From the NCBI RefSeq assembly GCF_963422545.1, contig NZ_OY730232.1:124001-188000 (forward strand): 64,000 bases of DNA, written 5' to 3'. The notes under the pieces are model-generated. The model worked only from the letters and a program-made list of their open reading frames with translations, was not told the origin of the DNA and did not search any database. Source of the stretch: an uncultured Flavobacterium sp. (GTDB lineage Bacteria; Bacteroidota; Bacteroidia; Flavobacteriales; Flavobacteriaceae). Both the position numbers and the translations under genes were made by a program. Shown here in pieces: positions 43,109 through 52,022 of this stretch; positions within the stretch are counted from its first letter, which is position 1; each line of letters begins with the position of its first letter.

Positions 43109-43153
43109 CAGTAAAGATTTTAACTTTCTAATTAAACTTTTTATCAGCAGACT

Positions 43154-43579
43154 TTACCAATTCTCAAGTCTCCTTTTTCTATCCTGCATTCTTGCAATTA
43201 GTCCTTCTAAAAATACAATTTGTTTTTCTTTATAGGTGTACCCCTTACATTCGGAGAATTGTCTGCTGATTGACTTAATTTTTGACTGCTGACCATCATC
43301 TCCAGCATAACTAAAATTATTTTCGAGGAAAAACTGGAACTTACTTCTATTATTTTTTTCATTCACACCGTCAAAAAATAAAAGCCCCTCATCCATTAAA
43401 ATATAAAATAGCTGGGCAAACTCAATTTTGCTATAGCAAGATTTACATTTCTCTTTTGATGAAACAGAATCTGCTTTATTTTCCTGCTCATTTACATTTA
43501 ATACATTTTCCACTAACCGAAGCCTTTCGTCAAATTTTAATATAGCATTTAGGAATTTTATTGCTTTACTATTTTTCAT
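43154..43579 (-). CDS. RteC-like protein
   Basis: A 141-residue protein resembling the C-terminal domain of RteC, the transcriptional activator of excision in CTnDOT-type elements: KIEFAQLFYILMDEGLLFFD, NNRSKFQFFLENNF, then a C-terminal basic helix LEGLIARMQDRKRRLE. A CKSCYS pair precedes the domain. It sits between the HTH gene and a small winged-helix-like gene, a usual order in Flavobacterium integrative elements. Assignment is by pattern recognition only. Confidence 0.7.
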   Translation of the reverse strand: MKNSKAIKFLNAILKFDERLRLVENVLNVNEQENKADSVSSKEKCKSCYSKIEFAQLFYILMDEGLLFFDGVNEKNNRSKFQFFLENNFSYAGDDGQQSKIKSISRQFSECKGYTYKEKQIVFLEGLIARMQDRKRRLENW

Positions 43580-43591
43580 TACCTCTAAGAT

Positions 43592-43888
43592 TTATTCATC
43601 ATTGTGTAAATGAAAATATACACTACTGCGTTTATTCTTATTTTTGGTAGGCACATAAATAAGATAACCGTATTGATCGAGCTCGCGCATGCATTTGTGA
43701 TAAGTCTTCGGCGACATTATTTTAGCAATCTTTTGAATTTCAAAACTATAAGCCTGAATTGGATTTACCATTCCTTTCTTCATCCAAAACTGAATAAGCG
43801 CAGCAAACACAGCGATATGGGTACTTCCAATCCTGAAATCCTTTTCAATTGACTCAAAAAATATCGATAAAAGTTTTAAACTTTCCAT
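43592..43888 (-). CDS. Small winged-helix-like regulator
   Basis: A 98-residue protein with an HTH-like arrangement (IQAYSFEIQKIAKIMSPKTY, then HKCMRELDQYGYLIYVPTKN forming helix and wing). No enzyme motif is seen. I associate it with accessory genes of Bacteroidota integrative elements, where it may bind DNA. It is 13 bp from its neighbour on one side and 11 bp on the other, so it is operonic. Confidence 0.7.
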   Translation of the reverse strand: MESLKLLSIFFESIEKDFRIGSTHIAVFAALIQFWMKKGMVNPIQAYSFEIQKIAKIMSPKTYHKCMRELDQYGYLIYVPTKNKNKRSSVYFHLHNDE

Positions 43889-43898
43889 TACATAACTA

Positions 43899-44954
43899 TT
43901 AAATACTTTTTCCTTTACCCTGACCTCTGGAGATTTTTACAAACTGCTCTTCAACTTTCTTTTCCTGCAGTTTTACAACTTCATTTTTTTTATTATCCAG
44001 TACATCGCTCAGACTTATTTTCTTCAAACTTTCGTTATAGATGTTCAGAGATTTATACTGCGGATTAGCCTCAATAAAAATGTTTTGCTCCGCACCATCT
44101 TTTAATAATATTGCTTCTTTTCGTCCACCATCTTTTAAAGATGCAACCAAAGAAGAAAATTCTAACTGATCTGAAGTTTTAAGAGGAAGAACGGATAAAA
44201 TTTTCTCAACATTATAGCCATAAGCTTCCGGAAATTCTTTTACTCGGTAATTATCATAAAGGTCTTGATCATTGAGGTTAAATTGCCTCCAACTACCATT
44301 TCCAAATACTGCCCTTCCAGCCAATAAGTTGTATACTTGTTCAATATTAAAACTTTCTGATTTTTCATATTTAAAATAGTGTGTACTGCGGACATATGGT
44401 GTAGAATAATTTTCAAGAATTGATCTAAATCCATCAAACTGGTAACCTCCTTCTGGATCCTTTAAAAAATATAACGAATGCTCAATTTTTTCCTTTTCTG
44501 ATATATAATAAGAAACAGGAACAGAAAATTGCGATTGTTCCTGTTTCATAAACTCCAAAACTTTATTGTAAGAATCATGAAAACCGATACTCTTAAGCTG
44601 GTATTCCAAAGTTTTTTTGTTGTTTTCATGCTCTTTTAAATACTCACGCTTATTTATCCTTTCAATAATGATAGCGTTATACACTTCATATAAAAGCCTT
44701 TCAAATTTATTAGGATATATTTTGTGTACTAAACTTTTACTTTCGTTCTTTACAAACTGTAAAGCCATAATTTCATCTAAGATTTTAGTTTTTTTGTACT
44801 TAAAAAGAAGCATTTTATAAAACTTCAATTTTTCTTTTGCACAAGAGCGTTCAATTATAGGACTTCTTTTAAAAAGATTTTTTACTTTTTCTTCCCTAAA
44901 CAGCCATAGGTTTATTTCATTTTCTACTCTATTTTTTTGAGACTCCATAATCAA
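43899..44954 (-). CDS. Conjugative-element protein with C-terminal 'ANPQYKSLNIY' module
   Basis: A 351-residue soluble protein. The first 180 residues are Lys/Glu-rich and helical. The C-terminal module (about 240-320) reads AYGYNVEKIL, then LVASLKDGGRKEAILLKDG and IEANPQYKSLNIYNE. The next gene upstream has a related module. I recognise this module from DUF3945-type proteins of Bacteroidota mobile elements, but the function is not known to me. It is followed by the winged-helix gene in the same operon. Confidence 0.65.
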   Translation of the reverse strand: MIMESQKNRVENEINLWLFREEKVKNLFKRSPIIERSCAKEKLKFYKMLLFKYKKTKILDEIMALQFVKNESKSLVHKIYPNKFERLLYEVYNAIIIERINKREYLKEHENNKKTLEYQLKSIGFHDSYNKVLEFMKQEQSQFSVPVSYYISEKEKIEHSLYFLKDPEGGYQFDGFRSILENYSTPYVRSTHYFKYEKSESFNIEQVYNLLAGRAVFGNGSWRQFNLNDQDLYDNYRVKEFPEAYGYNVEKILSVLPLKTSDQLEFSSLVASLKDGGRKEAILLKDGAEQNIFIEANPQYKSLNIYNESLKKISLSDVLDNKKNEVVKLQEKKVEEQFVKISRGQGKGKSI

Positions 44955-44975
44955 TCTTAAATTCGAATGCTGATA

Positions 44976-45404
44976 TTAAACAGATTTACTGACTTTTCTA
45001 TTAGCTCTGTTCGAATTCCTCTCTTTTTGGGCAGGTTCCTCATCATTATTCTGGCTCATATTTCTTTCTTTTGATTCAGACTGTTTCTCCTGTTTGCTTT
45101 CACGATGATTAATTCGCTGTTTATTACCGTCGTAGACATTCACAGTTTTAAATTGCGGATTTGCCTCAACATACATTTTACTTTCCACGCCAGCTACAAC
45201 AAAAGTAACTGACTGCAGATTTCCTTTTTTAAGAGAATTTAAAAGATCTTCTTTGTATTTTGGTGTCTCAAGTTCTTTAATGGAATGTTTAGCAAGACTC
45301 GCCTCCAAATCATAACCATAATTTTGATGATAATGATTGAGCTTAAAATTGCCCATGTTGTCCTCGGTTTCCTTGAAGTCCATTTTCAACCTTTCTAAGG
45401 ACAA
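44976..45404 (-). CDS. Truncated paralog with the same C-terminal module
   Basis: A 142-residue frame: FHHELSLERLKMDF-type start, YGYDLEASLAKHSIKELE, then LKKGNLQSVTFVVAGVESKMY, ANPQFKTVNVYDGN and a polar tail rich in Lys, Gln and Glu. The frame has no ATG. It is open back to a stop near 45491, with a TTG at 45404 as the only near start. The preceding residues do not resemble the N-terminus of the neighbour. I think it is the 3' part of a longer gene whose 5' end was lost where the ATPase cassette begins. Confidence 0.5.
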   Translation of the reverse strand: MSLERLKMDFKETEDNMGNFKLNHYHQNYGYDLEASLAKHSIKELETPKYKEDLLNSLKKGNLQSVTFVVAGVESKMYVEANPQFKTVNVYDGNKQRINHRESKQEKQSESKERNMSQNNDEEPAQKERNSNRANRKVSKSV

Positions 45405-45616
45405 CTCATGATGGAACAGTGAAAGATAACCTGTTGCATTTAATTGATTACGGTTATGTATAAAAATTCTATCCGCCAGAACATTTTTTCAACTATATAA
45501 GCCTGAATAATGAAAAAATTAAAATTAATTTAGTTAAACCGAAATAATGGTTCATAAAAAATAGTTATGAAATGTACGAGCTGCAAAGATTTTTAATATC
45601 TTTAAGTAATAATCGA

Positions 45617-45624
45617 TACATTTG
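45617..45624 (+). promoter_or_regulatory. -7 box of the AAA+ ATPase gene
   Basis: TACATTTG matches TAnnTTTG, 33 bp before the ATG at 45658. The longer reading frame from the TTG at 45622 would start inside this box, which argues for the ATG. Confidence 0.6.
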
Positions 45625-45657
45625 CAAAATTTAAACGCAACTTCAATTCTAGAAGCT

Positions 45658-46683
45658 ATGACCCAATCTACTTTCATAAAAGATATCGCTAAGTATGGTC
45701 TTGAAAATGATCAGGAACGGCTGCTTTCGGTTTTAAACGAGCTTATTGAGCATTCAAAAAAAACAAAAAAAGTAAATTTTGCAATACAGCTCCAATCTAT
45801 ACTTAAAGAAAATATCAGACTACAAAAGACAGTTACCTTAAATAAGGTTGGTTCAGATTCATATATTAACAGGATTGAAGACAGAGAATTTAATGAATTA
45901 ATATTAGAGAAAATCACCTCAGATTACAGGATGCCAAACATAGTGGCTAATGATGCTATAACAAATGATCTTAATTTCTTCATTGAAGAACATAAACATT
46001 CTGAAATACTTAAAAAATTTGATTTACCAATTGCTAATAAAATCTTATTACATGGTCCATCTGGTTGTGGAAAAACTCTAGCATCATATGTTATTGCCGG
46101 CGAATTAGAAAAAATGATGGTAGTTGTGAATCTAGGTGCCATTGTTTCATCTAAATTAGGCGAAACAAGTAAAAATCTTTCCAAAATTTTTAGAAATGCA
46201 GCAGCCGAAGATTGTATTATATTCATTGATGAATTTGACAGTCTAGGTAAAGTTAGAGATTATAGTCAAGATCATGGAGAAATGAAAAGAGTTGTCAATA
46301 CTATATTACAGCTTTTTGATTATCTTCCTCAAAGTAGTATTGTCATCGCTGCTACTAATCAAAAAGAAATGCTTGATGAAGCATTATTACGTAGATTTGA
46401 TTTTTCAATTGGTTTTGATTTGCCTAATCAAAAGCAAATCAAGGATCTTGTACAATTAACTTTATCGAATGGTCAGTTTTCATTTGATAAAATTTCATCG
46501 GCTAACAAAATCATTAAAGATTCAGAAGGGCTTTCCTATTACAGTATTCAGAAAACTCTTATTACTGCAATCAAAAGAAGCTTGTTTGCACAAGCTTCAG
46601 AAAAGAGAATTGTAAATAATAAAATCAACACTTCTATTTGGAAACAACTAGTAGAGAATGAAAAAATATCATTAAAAAAATAG
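45658..46683 (+). CDS. ietA: AAA+ ATPase, IetA-like
   Basis: A 341-residue AAA+ ATPase from the ATG at 45658. Walker A is GPSGCGKT (about 133-140) and Walker B is CIIFIDEFD (186-194). Sensor 1 (VIAATNQ) and an arginine-finger region (LLRRFDF) follow. The N-terminal 90 residues are helical and variable, probably a substrate or partner domain. Classic AAA proteins of this size next to a subtilisin-like protease are the composition of the ietAS anti-phage system (ATPase plus subtilisin). The protease gene is immediately downstream but on the opposite strand, stop to stop with 4 bp between. A proteolytic defence role is inferred from that pairing and the island context. Confidence 0.82.
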   Translation: MTQSTFIKDIAKYGLENDQERLLSVLNELIEHSKKTKKVNFAIQLQSILKENIRLQKTVTLNKVGSDSYINRIEDREFNELILEKITSDYRMPNIVANDAITNDLNFFIEEHKHSEILKKFDLPIANKILLHGPSGCGKTLASYVIAGELEKMMVVVNLGAIVSSKLGETSKNLSKIFRNAAAEDCIIFIDEFDSLGKVRDYSQDHGEMKRVVNTILQLFDYLPQSSIVIAATNQKEMLDEALLRRFDFSIGFDLPNQKQIKDLVQLTLSNGQFSFDKISSANKIIKDSEGLSYYSIQKTLITAIKRSLFAQASEKRIVNNKINTSIWKQLVENEKISLKK

Positions 46684-46687
46684 TTAT

Positions 46688-49117
46688 TTAAACTAAAGCG
46701 TCCAAATCAGTATCAGCTTCAATTTCTAGATAATTATTAATTTTCATCATTTCAGAGTATAAATTAATTCCTGCCGAATTTTGATTGGATAAAATTTCAG
46801 TTACTTTTACTGTAATTGAAAATTCATGTGGATGTTTTGATAATCCTTCGATATATTCATTCTTAGCTAAACATCTAACAGCTAACGCTACAGAGCCATC
46901 ACAATTAATTATGTCATTAGGCTGAAATCTATAAGATTTACTGTGAGAATTTGAGAAAAGCTTATTATCGATTCCAAAATGATCCTCACTCCAACTAAAA
47001 ACATTTTTGATACCATATGAATCCTGTTTCTTCGCAATGTCTTTTATTTCAATATTTTTAACAATATTAAATGAAATATGTAGTGGTAAATAATCTAAAT
47101 GATTATCTTTTACTGGAAGAAAACTAAATGAAAGAGCTATATCAAAATTTAATTTATTCTGATTAGTTAATAAATACTTAGGAAGAAAAATTGGAATTTT
47201 AATAATTTGATTGACCTTTATTGAATCCTCAATTAAATACTGAACGCTATTATCATTTGTAAATAATAAATGTTCTTTTTTTGGTCTTCCAAATCCAACC
47301 AAACTTTTCAATAATTGTGCTGAATGATCTTTAAAATGCTCTAATTTAGTCCTTTCGTAGTAAGATGAAGAATTTATTAGCAGTGCCTTTATTGACTGCG
47401 CTTTTATATTTGGATATAAATTTAATATCTCGGCCGCATAAGAAGCTAATAATGGGGTTGCCAGACTAGTTCCGCAAGTTTTACCATAAAATTTTTCACT
47501 ATCAAATATTGGGGATCTCAAAATCTGGATACCACTGTTATAATTGAAAAGATCCCCTCCTTCCATAACAAAGTCTGGTTTATTAAGGTAATTATTCTTT
47601 TGTTTTATTTCTGTACCATTTACAGGCTGGCTGTAATCAAAATGAAATTTACGTGTATAATATGCTGGATAAAAATTTACAGGAGTTATATCCGACAAAT
47701 CAACATCACTGAAGTTTCCAGCTAACGCTCCTACTGAAATATTATTCAAAGATTCTGATGGCACACAAATATTTGTGTCTTCACAATTATGAGAATCTGA
47801 GTCAGTTAATAAACTATAAAAAAAGTATGGATATTCATGATCTGGATGGTCACTTTCTTCTTTCAGTGATTTTAAATTATCACTATCAAAATTTCCAACT
47901 GCTAGAAAAATTATCAAGTCTTCTTGGTGAGCCAATCGATCTAATTCATATGCAAATTGACTATAGGAAGAATTATATTTTTTAGCACTTGGAATTACAA
48001 GTGACATATTAAATATTTTTATACCGTAATCTCTTTTAGCATTCCTAATATCCTCAATAAGCTGTGGAATATTTAAATCATCATTGCTAAAGTGTAATGC
48101 TTTTATATTAAAGAGTTTTGCCTTGGCTTCGTATACGTTTTCGTCATTTTTATAGAAATCCTCTCCAAATGCAACAAGACCGGAAACAAGCGTACCATGC
48201 CCTTCCTCATCCCAAAAAGCTGGATATGGAGTATGGTTATAATAATCGGATAAGATGAGATCTTTAAGTGGTTTAATTTTAGATATACCTGTATCAATTA
48301 TCCCAACAGTACAAATATCATCAGGTACTTCTACATCAAAACCATATTCCCTAACAGGTCCAGCAATCCCTGGTCTTATTTTTTCAGTCCTTGAACTGGT
48401 TATTGATCTAACAATATCAAAGTTGTCTGCAATAATTTGGATTAATGCTCGATTTGCATTTCTAATTTCAATTATGTCAGGACAAGAATCACTGTAACTA
48501 AATTCTACTTCTTTACTACCCAAAACTTCGAGTAAAGTACTTTTTTGAGCCTTATACAGTTTACCCAAATAAGTAGAGATAAGTGATATTAATATGCCAT
48601 TACCGTTATATGTCAAGATTCTATTTCTACTGTCAAAGAATTCAAAACGAAATATTAAAGCAATTAAGTTATAATCGGCATTTTTGTAATTTGTATTTTT
48701 CGGGCTATCAATAACTAGATCAATATGATTTGTAAAAACTTTAAAAGCCTCCCTATTATCTATTTGGAAAATAACAGTTTTATTAAAATCTAAATATTCT
48801 ATTGGAGACAAACCATACTTTATTGCGAAATCTTTATTCAATTTAGAATCAAAAATTTTGAAAAACTGAATTTTTATCAGATCCAAATAGATTGGCATTT
48901 CTACAGTCCTATTAAGATTTCTCTTTTTCCGCCTACCGTAAAAATTTACCTTATTGACTCTTAATCTACTTTTTTGAAATTCTTTAATATATTTAGGTAA
49001 CTCTTCTTCATCAACTATATTAACATCGTTTTTTTTATTTCCACCTACATTACGTTGTCTGTCGAATCCAATATTTTGAGATTTTTCATTTTTTAAAAAA
49101 ACAATTTTATTTTTCAT
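46688..49117 (-). CDS. ietS: Subtilisin-like serine protease (S8), IetS-like
   Basis: An 809-residue S8 protease without signal peptide, so probably cytoplasmic. The catalytic triad is complete: Asp275 in VGIIDTGIS, His307 in EGHGTLVSG, Ser551 in CGTSLATPLL, with the oxyanion Asn409 in AVGNFD. The first 260 residues and the last 230 belong to no domain I can name; the N-terminus carries a basic RRKKRN patch near 62-67. Pairing with the AAA+ ATPase points to the ietAS-type system, in which the two proteins act together against phage. The convergent orientation is unlike a normal two-gene operon and demands its own promoter beyond 49117. Confidence 0.85.
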   Translation of the reverse strand: MKNKIVFLKNEKSQNIGFDRQRNVGGNKKNDVNIVDEEELPKYIKEFQKSRLRVNKVNFYGRRKKRNLNRTVEMPIYLDLIKIQFFKIFDSKLNKDFAIKYGLSPIEYLDFNKTVIFQIDNREAFKVFTNHIDLVIDSPKNTNYKNADYNLIALIFRFEFFDSRNRILTYNGNGILISLISTYLGKLYKAQKSTLLEVLGSKEVEFSYSDSCPDIIEIRNANRALIQIIADNFDIVRSITSSRTEKIRPGIAGPVREYGFDVEVPDDICTVGIIDTGISKIKPLKDLILSDYYNHTPYPAFWDEEGHGTLVSGLVAFGEDFYKNDENVYEAKAKLFNIKALHFSNDDLNIPQLIEDIRNAKRDYGIKIFNMSLVIPSAKKYNSSYSQFAYELDRLAHQEDLIIFLAVGNFDSDNLKSLKEESDHPDHEYPYFFYSLLTDSDSHNCEDTNICVPSESLNNISVGALAGNFSDVDLSDITPVNFYPAYYTRKFHFDYSQPVNGTEIKQKNNYLNKPDFVMEGGDLFNYNSGIQILRSPIFDSEKFYGKTCGTSLATPLLASYAAEILNLYPNIKAQSIKALLINSSSYYERTKLEHFKDHSAQLLKSLVGFGRPKKEHLLFTNDNSVQYLIEDSIKVNQIIKIPIFLPKYLLTNQNKLNFDIALSFSFLPVKDNHLDYLPLHISFNIVKNIEIKDIAKKQDSYGIKNVFSWSEDHFGIDNKLFSNSHSKSYRFQPNDIINCDGSVALAVRCLAKNEYIEGLSKHPHEFSITVKVTEILSNQNSAGINLYSEMMKINNYLEIEADTDLDALV

Positions 49118-49689
49118 TAATTAATTTTGTTTAGATTTTTACTTTGATCGCAAAATGTTTTAAATACATTTTTAATACCACCATAAAACAATATGCTTTA
49201 TCCATAACTATTTATTTTCCAAATTGAATAGCGCTAACTATTTTATTTTCGAATATATGACAATAATGCTCTGAATAAAAAAGGTTTTCCGTAAAAGAAT
49301 CAAATATTTTTTTATTAATCAGCAAATACAAACATCGTTTTTATTTTATATACATGAATAAGTATAAACACCTGATTTAAAATAAACATTTAAATATTGA
49401 CTTTGGAATAACATCTAAAGTATTTTTAAAAAGTGATAATTTCAAGGCCAAAAAAAATCTAAATCTTACAGGATAATTCCAAAGACTGCATTCTTAAAAC
49501 AATAAAAGATTAATAGTAAGAAAGAGCTCTTCTTTTAACATATTAACTCCAACCGGACATTAAACCATTTTTATATATTTTTAAAATTATCTTAAAGAAT
49601 AATCTTAAAAAAACATGTCAATTTATTTTGGAGAAAATGGTTTGAAATTTATATCTCTAAGGTCCTTCAATTAGATTCAAATTATAATA
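49118..49689. other. AT-rich spacer upstream of the protease gene
   Basis: 570 bp without a convincing ORF, hairpin or repeat. It must contain the protease promoter, but I cannot single out a TAnnTTTG box with a good spacing. Confidence 0.4.
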
Positions 49690-49830
49690 AAAGTTTTAAA
49701 ATATTAGTAATTTAAGATTTGTGGCAGAATCGTGGCACATGGTGTTTTTGAAAACAAAATACTTAGCAAAATTAAGACCTAAGAAGTTTAGGTTCTAATA
49801 TATTTTAGGCTAAAGATCATGTACTCCCAT
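49690..49830. repeat. Degenerate direct repeat A (attachment-like)
   Basis: Contains GTGGCAGAATCGTGGCACA (49721-49739, two GTGGCA units 11 bp apart) and, 60 bp on, AGTTTAGGTTCTAATATATT (49785-49804). The same order, diverged, is found at 53030-53170. The GTGGCA pairs resemble recombinase arm sites and the second block resembles a mutated tRNA T-loop (ggttcgaat). Confidence 0.6.
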
Positions 49831-49922
49831 AAAAAAAACCTTCAAAATCAAATAACTTTGAAGATTTATAAAATTATGGTAGACTATACGAACCTGTCTA
49901 GAAACCATTTTCTAGAAAATTT

Positions 49923-49953
49923 AAAGAAACTTATGGTTAAATCAGTTTCTTTT
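49923..49953 (-). terminator. Hairpin after the small Trp/Gly-rich gene
   Basis: AAAGAAACT (49923-49931) and AGTTTCTTT (49944-49952) pair, 6 bp past the stop on the minus strand, with A/T tails. Confidence 0.55.
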
Positions 49954-49958
49954 AGAAA

Positions 49959-50495
49959 TCAACACCCAGAACTCCATCGAGCTCGCCATCCATTCCCATT
50001 TTCGTCTACAAATCTACCCCAACTTGAAGCGGCTCCTTGTCCTGGTCGCCAATATGCCCTCCACCCGAAAGTGCAAATATGTGTATTTCGCGCTTCATGA
50101 TGAGCTTCTCTACCTTGAGCATAATTAGGATATTCTAAACCACATATATTATCAGACCCCGTTTCAATATAATACCATATAAGTTTATTTCCTACATTGT
50201 CTTGTAGCCAAGCCGTCCCACTGTATCTACCCCATCTTCTTCCATCACTATCACTACCTGTTGTTTTTTGTCCAGTTAAAAATATTTTTGGTGGTTCAAT
50301 AGCGTGATCGTCTAGTATCTCCTTATTATTTTCTATTCTTTTAAAGCTTTCTGGTAATAATTCTATTGTAAATGCATCTTCTAATATTTCATCTATTTTA
50401 AAGTAATTATCCTTTTTTTCAAGGATTAGGTTTTCCAAAAATTCGACTCTTTTTGTTAAGTTTTCAAACTGACTTTCAATTTCAAATTTGCTCAT
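49959..50495 (-). CDS. Hypothetical protein with coiled-coil N-terminus and Trp/Gly-rich C-terminus
   Basis: 178 residues. The N-terminal 35 residues form a short coiled coil (MSKFEIESQFENLTKRVEFL). The middle is acidic, and the C-terminal 95 residues are dense in Trp, Gly, Arg and His (RRWGRYSGTAWLQDN, WRAYWRPGQG, GNGWRARWSSGC). No signal peptide. I know no family for it; the C-terminal composition suggests a compact aromatic fold such as a lectin or carbohydrate-binding module. It is enclosed by 15-bp inverted repeats. On the opposite strand a shorter frame exists but lacks coding character. Confidence 0.65.
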   Translation of the reverse strand: MSKFEIESQFENLTKRVEFLENLILEKKDNYFKIDEILEDAFTIELLPESFKRIENNKEILDDHAIEPPKIFLTGQKTTGSDSDGRRWGRYSGTAWLQDNVGNKLIWYYIETGSDNICGLEYPNYAQGREAHHEARNTHICTFGWRAYWRPGQGAASSWGRFVDENGNGWRARWSSGC

Positions 50496-50755
50496 AATAA
50501 TTGTTTTTATTTGATTCCTACTATTTGGCTTTTTGGAACTGCCCCGTTTTTGAAATGGTTTCTAGACTCCATAAATATTTTAATTGTCTTTTTCGCTAAC
50601 TCCATGTATTTTTAAACTACCCATAAATTAACTATATGAATAATAAAATAGTGCTCATACAACCTAATACTTATAAATTATCACTATTTCTATTCCCATT
50701 AAAAAGATAATTTTAAATATAATTCTGCATTATATTATCCTCTATTAAATGCGAA

Positions 50756-51922
50756 CTATTCACATACTATTTTGCCCATAACTGTATAACTAAAATCACT
50801 TCCCTCAAAAATTGACATCATTTCTTTCATAGTGACATCAATTATAATTCCATGCGAAGTTTTCTTAACGGTCCCACCTGTGGCTATATAAGTTTTTGAA
50901 TTGATGATATCCTGTAACTGAATCGCCAAGCAGTCTGTACATCCATTAGTATAAAAATTTGAATTGACGACATAACTGCTGCTGTTTCCTAAATTGATTA
51001 ATGTTAATAAGGTTGACTCATTGTTACTAGTCAAAGAAACCATACCATCTATACAATCTCCTTCAGCTTCCATAGTTTGTCCATTAAAAGAGAGCATCGA
51101 TTTTTCAGAAGGTTCAGACGATTTAGCTTCGCTAGGAGTCTCAGATTTTAGTAATTTTGAATTTACGAGACCAACTTGTGCTGGGAATGCAATACTCACA
51201 ATTTGAAGTATCTCCTCTCTCAACATTTCTGCTTTTTCATTTTCATTTTTCTGAATTAAAGCATTATGCTCTCCAACTAATTTTTCTACTACAGAATCAA
51301 TGGTATCTCCTGCTTCTTTCGGAGGTTTTGATTGTGGTTGATAAGTACCTTGTTTCTGTCCATTTTTGACCGGAGCTGACGCTCCAATTACTGAAGCACA
51401 AGTAATTAGCGCTTGAAAATATTTAGGATCATGAAGTAGATCCTTTTTTACATCCTGAGGCAGGCACCAATAAAAATCAGTTTCGGAAGAATAAAACTGC
51501 TTTTTCTCATTTGGCTTAAGCACAATATAAATATCCGTAGGTATATAAGGAGTAACTAACGGAATCATTGAAGAAGCGTCAAACTCTCTCCCCATATTAT
51601 CTACTGGACAGACAGCTTTAAAAGCCCAATCATAAATCGCTACATCATTTATACCAGTATTTTCAATTGTAAAAAACAATACAAACTTCTTTTTACTATA
51701 GAATTTAGGAGGCTGTCCAGATAAGGTTGCCTCATATACTAATTCCAGTTTATTGATAGGAATATTAATCGCAGAAACTTTCAAACCGAAAGAATTAGTA
51801 TTTCCTTTACCATCCGTGGTACCATTCCAATACCGAAGTTTTATTTGATTTTCTCCCTGACCGTATCCGGCTATATAAAAACAGAAAAATACGAGATGAA
51901 ATATAATTTTACTCAGCATCAT
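50756..51922 (-). CDS. Hypothetical secreted protein
   Basis: A 388-residue exported protein from the ATG at 51922. The signal peptide is MMLSKIIFHLVFFCFYIAGYGQG. The mature part begins with a beta-rich domain (IKLRYWNGTTDG, FVLFFTIENTGINDVAIYDW) reminiscent of DUF4352-like immunoglobulin folds. A polar linker with a helical region follows (LVGEHNALIQKNENEKAEML) and then a C-terminal domain with a NGCTDCLAIQ cysteine pair. A further in-frame start at 51958 would put 12 charged residues before the signal peptide, so I reject it. The function is unknown. The next gene on the strand is a LuxR regulator, separated by a terminator. Confidence 0.75.
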   Translation of the reverse strand: MMLSKIIFHLVFFCFYIAGYGQGENQIKLRYWNGTTDGKGNTNSFGLKVSAINIPINKLELVYEATLSGQPPKFYSKKKFVLFFTIENTGINDVAIYDWAFKAVCPVDNMGREFDASSMIPLVTPYIPTDIYIVLKPNEKKQFYSSETDFYWCLPQDVKKDLLHDPKYFQALITCASVIGASAPVKNGQKQGTYQPQSKPPKEAGDTIDSVVEKLVGEHNALIQKNENEKAEMLREEILQIVSIAFPAQVGLVNSKLLKSETPSEAKSSEPSEKSMLSFNGQTMEAEGDCIDGMVSLTSNNESTLLTLINLGNSSSYVVNSNFYTNGCTDCLAIQLQDIINSKTYIATGGTVKKTSHGIIIDVTMKEMMSIFEGSDFSYTVMGKIVCE

Positions 51923-51983
51923 GTCATTTTTAAAGTTAGCGTTACCTTTAACTTTCACAAAGCTAGACTATGTATTATACAAA

Positions 51984-52010
51984 AAAAATACTCCAAAAGG
52001 AGTATTTTTA
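51984..52010 (-). terminator. Rho-independent terminator of the LuxR gene
   Basis: AAAAATACTCC-AAAA-GGAGTATTTTT, 13 bp after the LuxR-type gene stop on the minus strand. Confidence 0.75.
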
Positions 52011-52022
52011 AAAAGAAAAAAT

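Larger units (their letters stand above)
49896..50567. repeat. 15-bp perfect inverted repeats bracketing one gene
   Basis: GTCTAGAAACCATTT (49896-49910) and its complement AAATGGTTTCTAGAC (50553-50567) enclose the gene at 49959-50495. The unit is 672 bp. The left copy also forms a local hairpin with TCTAGA at 49911-49916. No flanking duplication is obvious to me. Confidence 0.65.

Noticed and set aside
45622..45657. TTG start for the AAA+ ATPase
   Set aside because: It lies within the TACATTTG promoter box. The ATG at 45658 is 33 bp downstream of that box.
49819..50100. 93-residue plus-strand frame
   Set aside because: Mostly antisense to the Trp/Gly-rich gene. The minus-strand frame is longer and has an orderly domain layout.
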